Assembly: GCA_949443285.1 (NCBI GenBank)
Contig: CASSLW010000009.1
Location: 1-57,051, forward strand
From: an uncultured Clostridia bacterium
GTDB lineage: Bacteria > Bacillota > Clostridia > TANB77 > CAG-508
Direction: 5' to 3'
DNA length: 57,051 nucleotides
Part shown: piece after piece, positions 48,567-56,690 of the stretch
Numbering within the stretch: the first letter of the stretch is position 1
Layout: the number at the start of each line of letters is the position of its first letter
Translations under genes and position numbers: made by a program
The notes under the pieces: generated by a model
What the model saw: only the letters and a program-made list of their open reading frames with translations
The model's database searches: none
What the model was told of the DNA's origin: nothing

Positions 48567-49302
48567 ATGATTAAAGCTTATGCAAAATCAGACATAGGAA
48601 AAGTAAGAGAAATAAACCAAGATTCTTTTTACATATCAGACTCCCTATCAGAAGTACAACTATACATGTTAGCAGACGGAATGGGAGGCTACAACGGCGG
48701 AGAAATAGCAAGTAAACTAGCAATACAAACAGCCAAAAACTATATAGAAAACAACTTTAAGGAAATAGAAAAAGACAGAGACAGCATAATCCAACTAATT
48801 GGAAGCAGTATGGAATATGCAAATATGGTAGTATTTGAAAAATCAAAAGAAAACAAAGAATTAGAAGGAATGGGTACTACATTAGAAATCTGTTTAATAT
48901 ATAATAATAAAGTATTTATAGGGCACGTAGGAGACAGTAGAATATACAGAATAAGAAAAGAATTTATGAGAAAACTGACACAAGACCACAGCTACGTACA
49001 AAAATTAGTAAAAGACGGAACAATAACACAAGAAGAAGCCCAACACCATCCACAAAAAAACATGCTAATGAAAGCACTACGGTTGTAATGCATTTGTAGA
49101 ACCAGATGTTATGGTAAAAGGTTTCTTAAAAGATGATATATTAATAATGAATTCAGACGGATTAACGAACTTAGTATCAGTAGAAGAAATTTTCAACGAA
49201 GCAAAAAAAGATATAGAGCAAGCCCCAAAGGAGTTAGTAAAAAAAGCAAATGACAATGGCGGTTATGACAACATAACAGTTATAATCATAAAAAACATAT
49301 AG
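48567..49302 (+). CDS. prpC: PP2C-type protein phosphatase PrpC, requires +1 frameshift
   Basis: Mn/Mg-dependent Ser/Thr phosphatase that reverses PrkC phosphorylation. ATG 48567 begins MIKAYAKSDIGKVREINQDS; ADGMGGYNGGE and GHVGDSRIYRI follow. At codon 172 comes CGG (49080), and frame 0 stops at 49088. Skipping C49080 gives MKALGCNAFVEPD, matching the family's Ala-Leu-Gly, and runs on through NSDGLT and the metal-binding GGYDNITV to 49302: 244 residues, the normal size. Without the shift both C-terminal metal ligands are lost. A downstream ATG at 49111 has no Shine-Dalgarno site. The kinase gene follows by 25 bases, so frameshifting could set phosphatase-to-kinase balance. Confidence 0.88.
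49077..49083 (+). other. Putative +1 frameshift site CTA-CGG-T
   Basis: Zero-frame CTA CGG TTG TAA; skipping C49080 gives CTA GGT TGT AAT, Leu-Gly-Cys-Asn. The glycine matches the conserved Ala-Leu-Gly of PrpC-type phosphatases. Confidence 0.85.
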
Positions 49303-49327
49303 ACCGTTAAGGAAGGAATGAAAAGAT

Positions 49328-51295
49328 ATGAATTTAGAAGGAAAACTACTAGGTAGTCGATATGAGATAATCGAAAAAGTAGGAAATGGTGGAATGGCCA
49401 CTGTATATAAAGCAATAGATAAAGTTCTAAAAAGAAATGTTGCAGTAAAAATACTAAGAGACGAATTTACAACAGATGAAGAATTCATAAGAAGATTTGA
49501 AGCAGAAGCACAATCAGCAGCAAGACTAGCGCATGCCAATATAGTATCAATATATGATGTAGGTGTTGACGGAAACCTATATTACATAGTAATGGAACTA
49601 ATACAAGGAAAAACACTAAAAGAAATCATAATAAAAGAAAGAGGACCATTACCTTGGAAATGGTCAATAAACATGGCAATACAAATAGCATCAGCACTAG
49701 AAATGGCACACAGAAACAATATTGTACATAGAGATATAAAGCCACATAACATAATAGTAACAGAAGACGGAGTAGCAAAGGTGACAGACTTTGGAATAGC
49801 AAAAGCTGTATCAAACTCAACAATAACAGCATTTGGAACAACAATAGGCTCAGTACACTACTTCTCACCAGAACACGCAAGAGGTGGATTTACAGATGCA
49901 AAATCTGACCTATATTCTTTAGGTGTAGTGATGTACGAAATGGTAACAGGAAGAGTTCCATTTGATGCAGATACACCAGTATCAGTAGCGTTAAAACATA
50001 TGCAAGAAGAACCAGAAGAACCAATAGAAATAAACCCAAATGTACCAGCAGCAGTAAACAAAATAATAATGAAAGCATTAAAAAAAGACACAACACTAAG
50101 ATATCAAACAGCATCTGAAATGTTGGAAGATTTAAGAAAAGCATTAAAAGATCCAGACGGAGAATTTATAGAAGATGTAGACTATGACCCAACAGCAAGA
50201 ACACAAGTAATAGACAGAAATCAATATAGAAACGCAAAAAAGAACAATGGAAAAAAAGACAATAAATTTATAGCATTTATAAAGAACCATAAAAAACTAA
50301 GTGTATTTATAGGATTAATACTATTATTTGCACTAAGCTTAGGTGGAACAATGTTAGCCTTAAACTTAACAAATCCAGCAGAAGTAAAAGTTCCTAACAT
50401 AATAGGAATATCACAAGAAGAAGCTAAACAAAAAATAGAAGAAGCAAAACTGAAATATGAAGTAGAAAAAGAAGAGTATAATAAAGATGTACCAGAAGGA
50501 CATATCATATCTCTAAAAACAGAAATAGGAAATCATGTAAAAGACGTAACAAACCTACCAGCGGTAAAAGAAGGAAGCACAATAAGTGTAATAGTAAGCA
50601 AAGGACAAGAAAAAACCACAGTACCAAAGGTTGTGGGATTAGAAAAAGAAGAAGCAGAACAAGCCTTAAAAGAAGCTAAACTAGAAGTGGAAATAATAGA
50701 AGAAACAAGCAAAAAAGTAGAAGAAGGTTATGTAATTAGCCAAGAAACAGACCCTGATACAGAAGCTTTTGCAGGGGATACAGTAAAAATTCATGTAAGT
50801 ACAGGAACAGGAATAAAACAAGTAAATGTAATAAGTGTAGCTGGAAAAACAGAAACAGATGCTAAAAAGGCATTAGAAGCTTTAGGATTGAAAGTTAATA
50901 TAGCTTATGACGAAGATTCATCAAAAGACAATGGCACAGTTTTAAAACAAAGTATTGAAGCTGGTAAAACTGTTGATGAAGGTACAACTATAACTGTAAC
51001 AGTAAATAAATTGGCAGAAATGAAACAAGGAAAAGTAACTGTAAATCTAAAATCACTGTTAAATTATACTCCAACTAAAGATGAAGATGGAGAAGAAGTG
51101 ATAGAAAAAGGAAAGGTTAAGATAGTAGTTGGAAATGATACAATTTACAATGAGACAAAGGAAAAGACTACAACTAATATATCTACGACTTTCAGCGCTA
51201 AAGGAAATGTAACTATAAAAGTTTATGTGGACGATATTTTGAAAGGTACGAAGGAAATTAATTTAAATACTACAACATCTTGTACATTTGAATAA
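49328..51295 (+). CDS. prkC: PASTA-domain Ser/Thr protein kinase PrkC
   Basis: Membrane kinase of 655 residues that senses muropeptides and triggers spore germination and wall responses. Kinase domain about 10-275: VGNGGMATVYKA loop, VAVK lysine, HRDIKPHN and DFGIA; HARGG is the Gram-positive signature after the activation loop. A membrane helix (about 318-342) is followed by three PASTA domains (VPNIIGISQEEA, VPKVVGLEKEEA, VNVISVAGKTETDA) and a C-terminal beta-rich domain (about 562-655). Co-operonic with prpC as in Bacillus. The sequence contains no shift site. Confidence 0.96.
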   Translation: MNLEGKLLGSRYEIIEKVGNGGMATVYKAIDKVLKRNVAVKILRDEFTTDEEFIRRFEAEAQSAARLAHANIVSIYDVGVDGNLYYIVMELIQGKTLKEIIIKERGPLPWKWSINMAIQIASALEMAHRNNIVHRDIKPHNIIVTEDGVAKVTDFGIAKAVSNSTITAFGTTIGSVHYFSPEHARGGFTDAKSDLYSLGVVMYEMVTGRVPFDADTPVSVALKHMQEEPEEPIEINPNVPAAVNKIIMKALKKDTTLRYQTASEMLEDLRKALKDPDGEFIEDVDYDPTARTQVIDRNQYRNAKKNNGKKDNKFIAFIKNHKKLSVFIGLILLFALSLGGTMLALNLTNPAEVKVPNIIGISQEEAKQKIEEAKLKYEVEKEEYNKDVPEGHIISLKTEIGNHVKDVTNLPAVKEGSTISVIVSKGQEKTTVPKVVGLEKEEAEQALKEAKLEVEIIEETSKKVEEGYVISQETDPDTEAFAGDTVKIHVSTGTGIKQVNVISVAGKTETDAKKALEALGLKVNIAYDEDSSKDNGTVLKQSIEAGKTVDEGTTITVTVNKLAEMKQGKVTVNLKSLLNYTPTKDEDGEEVIEKGKVKIVVGNDTIYNETKEKTTTNISTTFSAKGNVTIKVYVDDILKGTKEINLNTTTSCTFE

Positions 51296-51298
51296 AAG

Positions 51299-51323
51299 AC
51301 TTTTTGGGACAGGGCAAAAAAGT
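51299..51323 (+). repeat. Diverged hairpin repeat after prkC
   Basis: ACTTTTT and AAAAAAGT arms flank GGGACAGGGC, the same layout as the GGGGACGGAGC repeats but with different arms. It begins right after the prkC stop, like copies B and D at other stop codons. Confidence 0.6.
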
Positions 51324-51345
51324 TTTGATTAAGATTAATTATTAG

Positions 51346-51378
51346 AAAAGGAACGAGTTTTTCGTTCCTTTTGTTTTT
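51346..51378 (+). terminator. Terminator after prkC
   Basis: AAAAGGAACGA (51346-51356) pairs with TCGTTCCTTTT (51362-51372) and is followed by GTTTTT. Confidence 0.85.
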
Positions 51379-51400
51379 GACAAAATAAGATAATAATGGT

Positions 51401-51437
51401 AAAATGTCCAAAAGGAAACGTCCTCACTGGGACAATG
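51401..51437 (+). repeat. GTCC-rich direct repeat flanking the toxin-antitoxin pair, left copy
   Basis: A 23-base stretch at 51401-51423 is identical to 52140-52162 on the other side of the MNT/HEPN genes. The unit contains GTCC and GGAC words and overlaps the leader of the MNT gene. Confidence 0.8.
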
Positions 51438-51451
51438 CGGAGGAGATAAAA

Positions 51452-51739
51452 ATGAAATATGGACTAAATGAAGAAACATATAATTCAATAAAAGAAATTG
51501 CAAAGAAGAATTCAAAATATAAATTTAAAATCTTTGGTTCAAGAGCAAAAGGAACATACAAAAGCAATTCAGACATAGATATAGCAATATTTGAAGATGT
51601 AACACAAGAAGACAAATTCAAAATAAAAAACGAAATAGACGAATTAAATATAATTTATAAAATAGATTTAGTGTTTATTGAAGAAAATATCAAAAAAGAA
51701 TTATTAGAATCAATAAAAAGAGAAGGAGTTGAATTTTAA
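51452..51739 (+). CDS. MNT-family nucleotidyltransferase (antitoxin-like)
   Basis: A 95-residue minimal nucleotidyltransferase. FGSRAKGTYKSNSDIDIAIF (about 28-47) has the GSxxxG-x(n)-DxD motif that binds NTP and metal. In HEPN/MNT modules the MNT protein silences the HEPN RNase by adding AMP near its active site. The start at 51452 follows GGAGGAGAT. Its stop overlaps the HEPN start by one base, the usual coupled order. Confidence 0.88.
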   Translation: MKYGLNEETYNSIKEIAKKNSKYKFKIFGSRAKGTYKSNSDIDIAIFEDVTQEDKFKIKNEIDELNIIYKIDLVFIEENIKKELLESIKREGVEF

Positions 51740-52119
51740 TGGAGAGATTTGAAGAGAGAAAGCAAGATTTAATAAAAGCAAGTAACAGGTTAGAAGAGGC
51801 ACTATCAGAAGGAATTAGTGATTTAGCTATTGATGGCGTACTACATAGATTTGAATTTACTTTTGAACTTGCATGGAAAACTATGAAAGATTATTTAGAA
51901 TATCAAGGTATAATAGGAAAGATAGGAAGCCCAAGAGAAATTATAAAAGAAGCATTTGCAGCAGGGATAATAGAAGACGGTGAAATATGGATAAAAATGA
52001 TGCTTTCAAGAAATGAATTATCACATTTATATGACGAAGAAGCATCAAGAGAAATATACAATAACATAAAGGATAACTATATGATAGAAATAAAGAAATT
52101 AGTAAGCAGATTGAATTAA
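51739..52119 (+). CDS. HEPN-family protein, HI0074-like nucleotidyltransferase partner (toxin-like)
   Basis: A 126-residue all-helical protein. ERFEERKQDLIKASNRLEEA and the FTFELAWKTMKDYLE block are typical of the HI0074 substrate-binding family. RNELSH (about 95-100) fits the R-x4-H motif of HEPN ribonucleases, supporting a toxin role. It starts on the last base of the MNT stop. The pair sits between prkC and rsgA, which are adjacent in Bacillus, so it is an insertion. Confidence 0.85.
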   Translation: MERFEERKQDLIKASNRLEEALSEGISDLAIDGVLHRFEFTFELAWKTMKDYLEYQGIIGKIGSPREIIKEAFAAGIIEDGEIWIKMMLSRNELSHLYDEEASREIYNNIKDNYMIEIKKLVSRLN

Positions 52120-52120
52120 A

Positions 52121-52190
52121 GATGTGTCCCCAGTGGACGAAAATGTCCAAAAGGAAACGTCCCCAATGGACACAATGGACACAATGGACG
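52121..52190 (+). repeat. GTCC-rich repeat cluster, right copy
   Basis: Contains GTGTCCCCAGTGGACG, then the 23-base copy of the left repeat (52140-52162), then a short tandem of ACAATGGAC. It directly precedes the AAGGAGG of rsgA. The word GTCCCC/GGGGAC links it to the other dispersed repeats of the window. Confidence 0.8.
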
Positions 52191-52203
52191 CAAGGAGGAA
52201 TTA

Positions 52204-53097
52204 ATGCAAGGAATTATAATAGAAAGCATATCAAACCTATACAAAATAGCAGCAGAAAAGCCTAGAAAAGAAATATACGAAGCAACAGCAAGAGGAAAAT
52301 TCAAAAAAGAGGAAATAAGCCCTGTTGTTGGAGACATAGTAGAAATAGAAATAATAGAAGAAGAAAAGAAAACAGCAGTAATAAATAAAATAGAAGAAAG
52401 AAAAGTATATGTAAAGAGACCAAAACTTGCAAATATCACGCAAATTGTTTTTGTGGTATCGAGTAAAGATCCAAAGCCAGATTTACTTATGTTAGACAAG
52501 CAATTGGCATTTGCAGAGTTTTTAGGAATAAAAGCAATAATAGTTTTAAATAAAACAGACTTAGACAAAGACAAGCAATTTATACATATAAAAGATATTT
52601 ACGAAAAAGTAGGGTATAAAGTTATAGAAACAGAAGCAAAAAGTCAAAAGGGTGTAGAAGATTTAAAACAAGAATTAAAAGATAACATCAACGCATTTTC
52701 AGGAAATTCTGGAGTAGGAAAATCTACATTGATTAATGCAATTTTTAACACAGATGTCACCCAAGAAGGGGAAATCAGCAAAAAGAATAAACGTGGAAAA
52801 AATACTACAACAGCAATAAAATTATATGAAATTGATAATAATACTTTTATTGCCGATACACCTGGATTTTCAACTTTTGATATTTCTGAAATAGAAAGTA
52901 AAAAATTAGACCAATATTTTAAAGAATTCAGAGAAAATATAGAAAATTGTGAATTTGTAGGTTGTACACACATAAAAGAAGAAAACTGTGGAATTAAAGA
53001 GGCAATTAGTAATGGAATTATAACAGAAGAGAGATATAAGCGATTTTGTAAAATATATGAAGAACTAAAAGAAAAGGAGAATAGGAAGAAATGGTAA
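52204..53097 (+). CDS. rsgA: Ribosome small subunit GTPase RsgA
   Basis: Circularly permuted GTPase of 297 residues for 30S maturation. An OB-fold (about 1-70) is followed by G4 NKTDLD (about 118-123), G1 GNSGVGKST (about 165-173) and G3 DTPGFS (about 218-223). A C-terminal zinc site uses C-x(4-5)-C-x-H-x(5)-C in NCEFVGCTHIKEENC. AAGGAGG lies 6 bases upstream. It overlaps rpe by 7 bases. Confidence 0.95.
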   Translation: MQGIIIESISNLYKIAAEKPRKEIYEATARGKFKKEEISPVVGDIVEIEIIEEEKKTAVINKIEERKVYVKRPKLANITQIVFVVSSKDPKPDLLMLDKQLAFAEFLGIKAIIVLNKTDLDKDKQFIHIKDIYEKVGYKVIETEAKSQKGVEDLKQELKDNINAFSGNSGVGKSTLINAIFNTDVTQEGEISKKNKRGKNTTTAIKLYEIDNNTFIADTPGFSTFDISEIESKKLDQYFKEFRENIENCEFVGCTHIKEENCGIKEAISNGIITEERYKRFCKIYEELKEKENRKKW

Positions 53098-53759
53098 ATA
53101 ATTTTGAAGTATCAACATCAATACTTTCACTAAAAAAGGAAGAAGAAAATACTGCCTTTTTAGAACTAGAAGCGGCTAAGACAGATTATTTTCATATTGA
53201 TGTGATGGATGGAAAATTTGTGGAAAAAGACACATATCAAAAAATGTTAGAATACGCATCATATATAAGAAGAATTTCAAACTTACCACTAGACGTACAT
53301 TTAATGGTAGAAGATGTAAAATCAGCAATTGATGACTTTTTAGCAGTAGAGCCAAATATCATAACATTTCATTTAGAAGCTTGTAAAAACAAAGAAGAAG
53401 TATATGAAATAATAAAATATATAAAAGAAAACAATTGCAAAGTTGGTATTTCTGTAAAGCCAAATACCAAAATAGAAGAGGTATACGAATTTTTGCCATA
53501 TATTCATATGTGTTTAGTTATGACAGTTGAACCAGGAAAAGGAGGTCAAACATTACTAACAGATATGGTGCAAAAAATATCAACATTAAGAAAGTATGTA
53601 GATGAAAATGATATAGAGATTGACATAGAAGCAGACGGAGGAATAAACTTAAATACAGTAGAAAAAGTAAAAGAAGCTGGTGCAAATATCTTGGTTGCAG
53701 GTACTGCAATTCTAGCAGCAAAAGATTATAGTGTAATTATAAAAGAATTAAAAAAATAA
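53091..53759 (+). CDS. rpe: Ribulose-phosphate 3-epimerase
   Basis: TIM-barrel enzyme of 222 residues interconverting ribulose 5-phosphate and xylulose 5-phosphate. HIDVMDGKFV (about 36-45), DVHLMVED (about 64-71) and EADGGIN (about 177-183) hold the metal and catalytic residues. MTVEPGKGGQ replaces the usual MTVNPGFGGQ, a modest deviation of the phosphate loop, so it may be a divergent subgroup. Overlaps rsgA by 7 bases; order as in Bacillus. Confidence 0.93.
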   Translation: MVNNFEVSTSILSLKKEEENTAFLELEAAKTDYFHIDVMDGKFVEKDTYQKMLEYASYIRRISNLPLDVHLMVEDVKSAIDDFLAVEPNIITFHLEACKNKEEVYEIIKYIKENNCKVGISVKPNTKIEEVYEFLPYIHMCLVMTVEPGKGGQTLLTDMVQKISTLRKYVDENDIEIDIEADGGINLNTVEKVKEAGANILVAGTAILAAKDYSVIIKELKK

Positions 53760-53788
53760 TGTTTTTAGGGACGGAGCAAAAATACATC
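53758..53788 (+). repeat. Dispersed hairpin repeat, copy D
   Basis: Begins within the rpe stop codon. ATGTTTTTAGGGACGGAGC followed by AAAAATACATC, one base different in the core from the standard unit. Confidence 0.85.
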
Positions 53789-53811
53789 GTTCATCTAAAA
53801 TATTGTTTTAA

Positions 53812-53845
53812 AAAAGAGAATTCAATAAATTTTGAATTCTCTTTT
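53812..53845. terminator. Bidirectional terminator between rpe and the bactofilin-like gene
   Basis: AAAAGAGAATTCAA (53812-53825) and TTGAATTCTCTTTT (53832-53845) form a perfect 14-bp stem usable from both strands. Confidence 0.9.
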
Positions 53846-53856
53846 AACATACTAAA

Positions 53857-55065
53857 TTATTTTGTTTCTACAACTTCAGCTTTATCATCTTTTGATTTAA
53901 AAGGAAGAATGTTATAAACAATAATTCCTAAACCAATAATACCAGCAACTAAACTAAATATAGTACCAACAACTGGAATTAAAGTAATTAGCCAATAAAC
54001 AATAGCACATGCAATTAACATACCAAAAGATTGAACTGTTTTTTCTACTTTTAATTTAGAGCAAACTAAACCATTTGCAGTAATTACAAAACTACTTGAA
54101 CTAATAGCAATTAATACAGCAAGTAGCATTAGAGCTATTAATGCTACACCAGAAGTGATGCCTAATACAAGCAACATTCCAAATGCAAAAGCTAAAACGA
54201 TTGGTGTTAAAATTCCATATCCAAGCGCTGGTAAAACTTTTTTAGATAATAAGTTATAAGGATTTTTAACAAATTTAGGTGTTAGCCATAATGCTAATAG
54301 CCAAATAGCTATAACTGTACATAGAAAAGTTCCTAAACTTAAAATATAATCACTTATTGATTTTGTGTTAGTAGTAGGAGTAGATTTATTAAATTCTACA
54401 TTACCACGAACAACGTTTTCTGGAATAGTTATTTCTTGGTCAGAAGTATAGTTGAAATTACCACTTATCATTGCAGTAGAAGTGATAGTTGCGTCTTCAT
54501 TAGTAGTTGAAAAATTGATTTTATCAGCTTCAACATAAGCATCTCTTCCAATAATTCCACTTAAGTTTAATGTTTCAGATCCAACTCTCATATCTCTATA
54601 AACATATCCAGACAAATTAACTTCTCTAGCAGCAGCATATAAATCGCAAACTACACCAGATATATTAAATTTTTCTGCAAATCCGAATAAACTATTAACT
54701 ATAAATCCATTTTCTTTAATAGTAACTTCCTTTGCGCATACAAAAAGGTTTCCACCAATTTGAGAATCAATTACTACATTATTTGCGAAAATGAAAACGT
54801 TTCCGTCAATAATATAGTCAACAGTAATTGTATCTCCAAATAAGTATTCATCTGAACTTTTCATATTAGGTTGTTCTGGTAATTCACTAGTAGTTTCTCC
54901 TTCTTGAGCGGTTTCAGATGTAGGTGTTGCAGTAGAATTTCCTTCTGTTGTTGGTGCCTCAGAAATTGGTTCTACTGGTTCGTTTTCAGCTCTTACAACT
55001 GGAATAGTAAGTGCTAAAACAATTAATGTTAATAAAGCAATTATTTTTGATTTGTTTTTTAACAT
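53857..55065 (-). CDS. Exported bactofilin-like beta-helix protein with membrane C-terminus
   Basis: A 402-residue protein. Signal peptide about 1-26, then a Thr/Glu/Pro-rich linker to about 70. Residues about 75-230 are short repeats around GNVFIFANNVVI, GGNLFVCAKEVTI and RDAYVEADKINF, the pattern of right-handed beta-helix polymer-forming (bactofilin-like) domains, but here outside the cell. Residues about 240-385 have five membrane helices and a short charged tail. Probably a surface scaffold; role unknown. AGGAGG precedes its start. It faces against the rsgA-rpe operon. Confidence 0.75.
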   Translation of the reverse strand: MLKNKSKIIALLTLIVLALTIPVVRAENEPVEPISEAPTTEGNSTATPTSETAQEGETTSELPEQPNMKSSDEYLFGDTITVDYIIDGNVFIFANNVVIDSQIGGNLFVCAKEVTIKENGFIVNSLFGFAEKFNISGVVCDLYAAAREVNLSGYVYRDMRVGSETLNLSGIIGRDAYVEADKINFSTTNEDATITSTAMISGNFNYTSDQEITIPENVVRGNVEFNKSTPTTNTKSISDYILSLGTFLCTVIAIWLLALWLTPKFVKNPYNLLSKKVLPALGYGILTPIVLAFAFGMLLVLGITSGVALIALMLLAVLIAISSSSFVITANGLVCSKLKVEKTVQSFGMLIACAIVYWLITLIPVVGTIFSLVAGIIGLGIIVYNILPFKSKDDKAEVVETK

Positions 55066-55144
55066 AAAAAATACCTCCTAAAATATTTATTTTAATAAAA
55101 TGAATATATATCTTTATTAAATAAAAGTCAATAAAATAATCAAT

Positions 55145-55774
55145 TTATTTTTTATAATATTTGCATAAATGATTAATTGAGCAAATATCACACTTAGGCT
55201 TTCTAGCAACACAAGTATTTCTACCATGCCACACAAATAAATGATTAATATCCTTTAAACAATCCTTTGGAAAAATTTTAAGTAAATCTTGCTCAATCTT
55301 TTCTGGCTCTTTTTTATTAGATAAACCAACTAAATTAGAAATTCTCTTAGCATGAGTATCGACAGCAATTCCTTGAGCTATACCAAAAACCTCTAACATA
55401 ATAACATTAGCACTTTTTCTACCAACTCCAGCAAGAGAAGTCAATTCTTCCATGGTATGAGGTACAACTCCACCAAAATTCTCTAAAACCTGTTTAGCAC
55501 ATAGCTTTATATTTTTTGCTTTATTCTTATAAAAGCCACAAGGATGAATAATATCCTCTAATTCTTTTATATCAATATCTGCAAAATCCTGAATAGTTTT
55601 ACATCTATTAAATAGTTCAGGCGTTGTTTTGTTAACTCGCTCATCTGTACATTGAGCAGAAAGCATAACAGCGATTACTAATTCAAATGGAGTATTAAAA
55701 TCCAAACTACAAGTTGCATCAGGATATGTTTTTTTCAATATTTCTACAAGTTGTTTTGCTTCACTTTTCTTCAT
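55145..55774 (-). CDS. nth: Endonuclease III
   Basis: DNA N-glycosylase/AP lyase of 209 residues that removes oxidised pyrimidines. Helix-hairpin-helix LAGVGRKSANVIM (about 109-121) with catalytic Lys, VDTHAKR (about 133-139) with catalytic Asp, and a 4Fe-4S loop C-x6-C-x2-C-x5-C near the C-terminus (CVARKPKCDICSINHLC). GAGGTGAG precedes the ATG. Same strand as the bactofilin-like gene 79 bases downstream. Confidence 0.96.
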   Translation of the reverse strand: MKKSEAKQLVEILKKTYPDATCSLDFNTPFELVIAVMLSAQCTDERVNKTTPELFNRCKTIQDFADIDIKELEDIIHPCGFYKNKAKNIKLCAKQVLENFGGVVPHTMEELTSLAGVGRKSANVIMLEVFGIAQGIAVDTHAKRISNLVGLSNKKEPEKIEQDLLKIFPKDCLKDINHLFVWHGRNTCVARKPKCDICSINHLCKYYKK

Positions 55775-55819
55775 TTATCTCACCTCAATAATATTTTACA
55801 GAATAAAAGATAATTAGTC

Positions 55820-55908
55820 AATGTTTTTGGGGACGGAGCAAAAATACATCAATTAATAATTTGAAAATAGACAACCGATGTTTTTTTGCTCCGTCCCCAA
55901 AAACATCG
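55820..55908. repeat. Paired inverted hairpin repeats, copies E and F
   Basis: Copy E (55820-55850, plus) and copy F (55877-55907, minus) are inverted with 26 bases between, as for copies B and C. They lie in the divergent region between nth and the small membrane gene. Confidence 0.88.
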
Positions 55909-55973
55909 ACATAAAAAGGAACAAATAACAAAAAAACATAATATAATATACAAAGATAGGAGGTAATAAAAAT

Positions 55974-56123
55974 ATGAAATGTTTACTAAAAAAGACACTT
56001 GCAGTATGTTTAATAGGTTTAGGTCTAGGAATATTATTAGTTTTATTACTTCCAATAACAGGATGGTTATTTATAATAGGAGTTACAGTGGTTTGTGTTG
56101 GATTTATGTGGCTTGCATGTTAA
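55974..56123 (+). CDS. Small membrane protein of 49 residues
   Basis: ATG 55974 follows AGGAGG by 10 bases. The product has a basic start (MKCLLKK) and two closely spaced hydrophobic segments (about 9-26 and 31-48) with PITGW between. Three cysteines lie at the ends. I do not recognise a named family. It is 18 bases before the spoVM-like gene, so it is probably co-expressed and may matter in sporulation. A TATAAT-like word at about 55941 may be its -10 box. Confidence 0.7.
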   Translation: MKCLLKKTLAVCLIGLGLGILLVLLLPITGWLFIIGVTVVCVGFMWLAC

Positions 56124-56141
56124 AGAAAGGGAGGGATTAAT

Positions 56142-56216
56142 ATGACAATAGTAGTAAAAAAAGTACCTAAATTCTTAAGGGGATTTGTAAAGTTAATATT
56201 TGGGATAAAAGATTAA
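56142..56216 (+). CDS. spoVM: SpoVM-like sporulation peptide (24 residues)
   Basis: ATG 56142 follows GGGAGGG. The peptide reads as an amphipathic helix with KVPKFLRGFVKLIFG. In Bacillus SpoVM (26 residues) the matching part is KLPKFLGGIVRAMLG: Lys, Pro9, Lys, Phe, Leu, Gly, Val and the later Gly are shared and the basic/hydrophobic face is kept. SpoVM marks the convex forespore membrane and anchors SpoIVA for coat and cortex assembly. Position also fits: in Bacillus spoVM follows prpC, prkC, rsgA and rpe and precedes rpmB, which is the order here. Small size makes chance similarity possible, but order and motif agree. Confidence 0.82.
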   Translation: MTIVVKKVPKFLRGFVKLIFGIKD

Positions 56217-56233
56217 AGCGAATTTTACATAAC

Positions 56234-56262
56234 TTGCTTTAATTAAAGAAATGTGCTATAAT
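56234..56262 (+). promoter_or_regulatory. Strong extended -10 promoter before 56307
   Basis: TTGCTT (56234-56239), 17 bases, TATAAT (56257-56262) with TGC extension. Confidence 0.8.
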
Positions 56263-56269
56263 ATATTAT

Positions 56270-56288
56270 AGTTAACCAAGGGTTAACT
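56270..56288. promoter_or_regulatory. Operator-like palindrome at the transcription start
   Basis: AGTTAACC-AAG-GGTTAACT, 8-bp perfect arms, begins 8 bases after the -10 box and so covers the expected transcription start. Such placement suits a repressor site. AAGGAGG follows at 56292-56298. Confidence 0.6.
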
Positions 56289-56306
56289 TAGAAGGAGGCA
56301 CATTAT

Positions 56307-56672
56307 ATGTGTGTAAATAACGAAACAGCTAAATTTTTGAAAAGAGAGGGGCTTTACATCGATGCTCCAATAATGGATGCAATGTCCATTTTACGGAATG
56401 TGATGGAAAAAGCTGGTTTCAGAGATGGAGTAGATATGATTCAAATGCAAACTCAGTATGAGAATCAGTACACTGCTATTAGGATTACAAAAACGGTTCC
56501 GTACTGTAATTTATCAACAGGAGAACAAATTGGCGAAGAAATGAGATATTTTGATATCAAAGTGCCAGATAGATATGTTCCAGCTACTCATCAAAAAGAA
56601 ACAGAAGGCGTAAAGATTGTAAAGTCAATCGAAGAGGTTCAAAAAATAGAGAATTCACTCAATAATTTGTAA
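56307..56672 (+). CDS. Hypothetical cytoplasmic protein of 121 residues
   Basis: No family recognised. Soluble, with a helical first half (ETAKFLKREGLYIDAPIMDAM split over a helix) and a beta-rich middle (YTAIRITKTVPYCN, MRYFDIKVPDRYVPA). It has a strong promoter, a palindromic operator-like site and AAGGAGG. It contains one in-frame CGG (56394-56396, after TTA) that must be read in frame, because skipping its C leads to TGA two codons later. It therefore serves as a counter-example to obligatory shifting at CGG. Confidence 0.7.
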   Translation: MCVNNETAKFLKREGLYIDAPIMDAMSILRNVMEKAGFRDGVDMIQMQTQYENQYTAIRITKTVPYCNLSTGEQIGEEMRYFDIKVPDRYVPATHQKETEGVKIVKSIEEVQKIENSLNNL

Positions 56673-56690
56673 ACACATATTGAGCCAACA

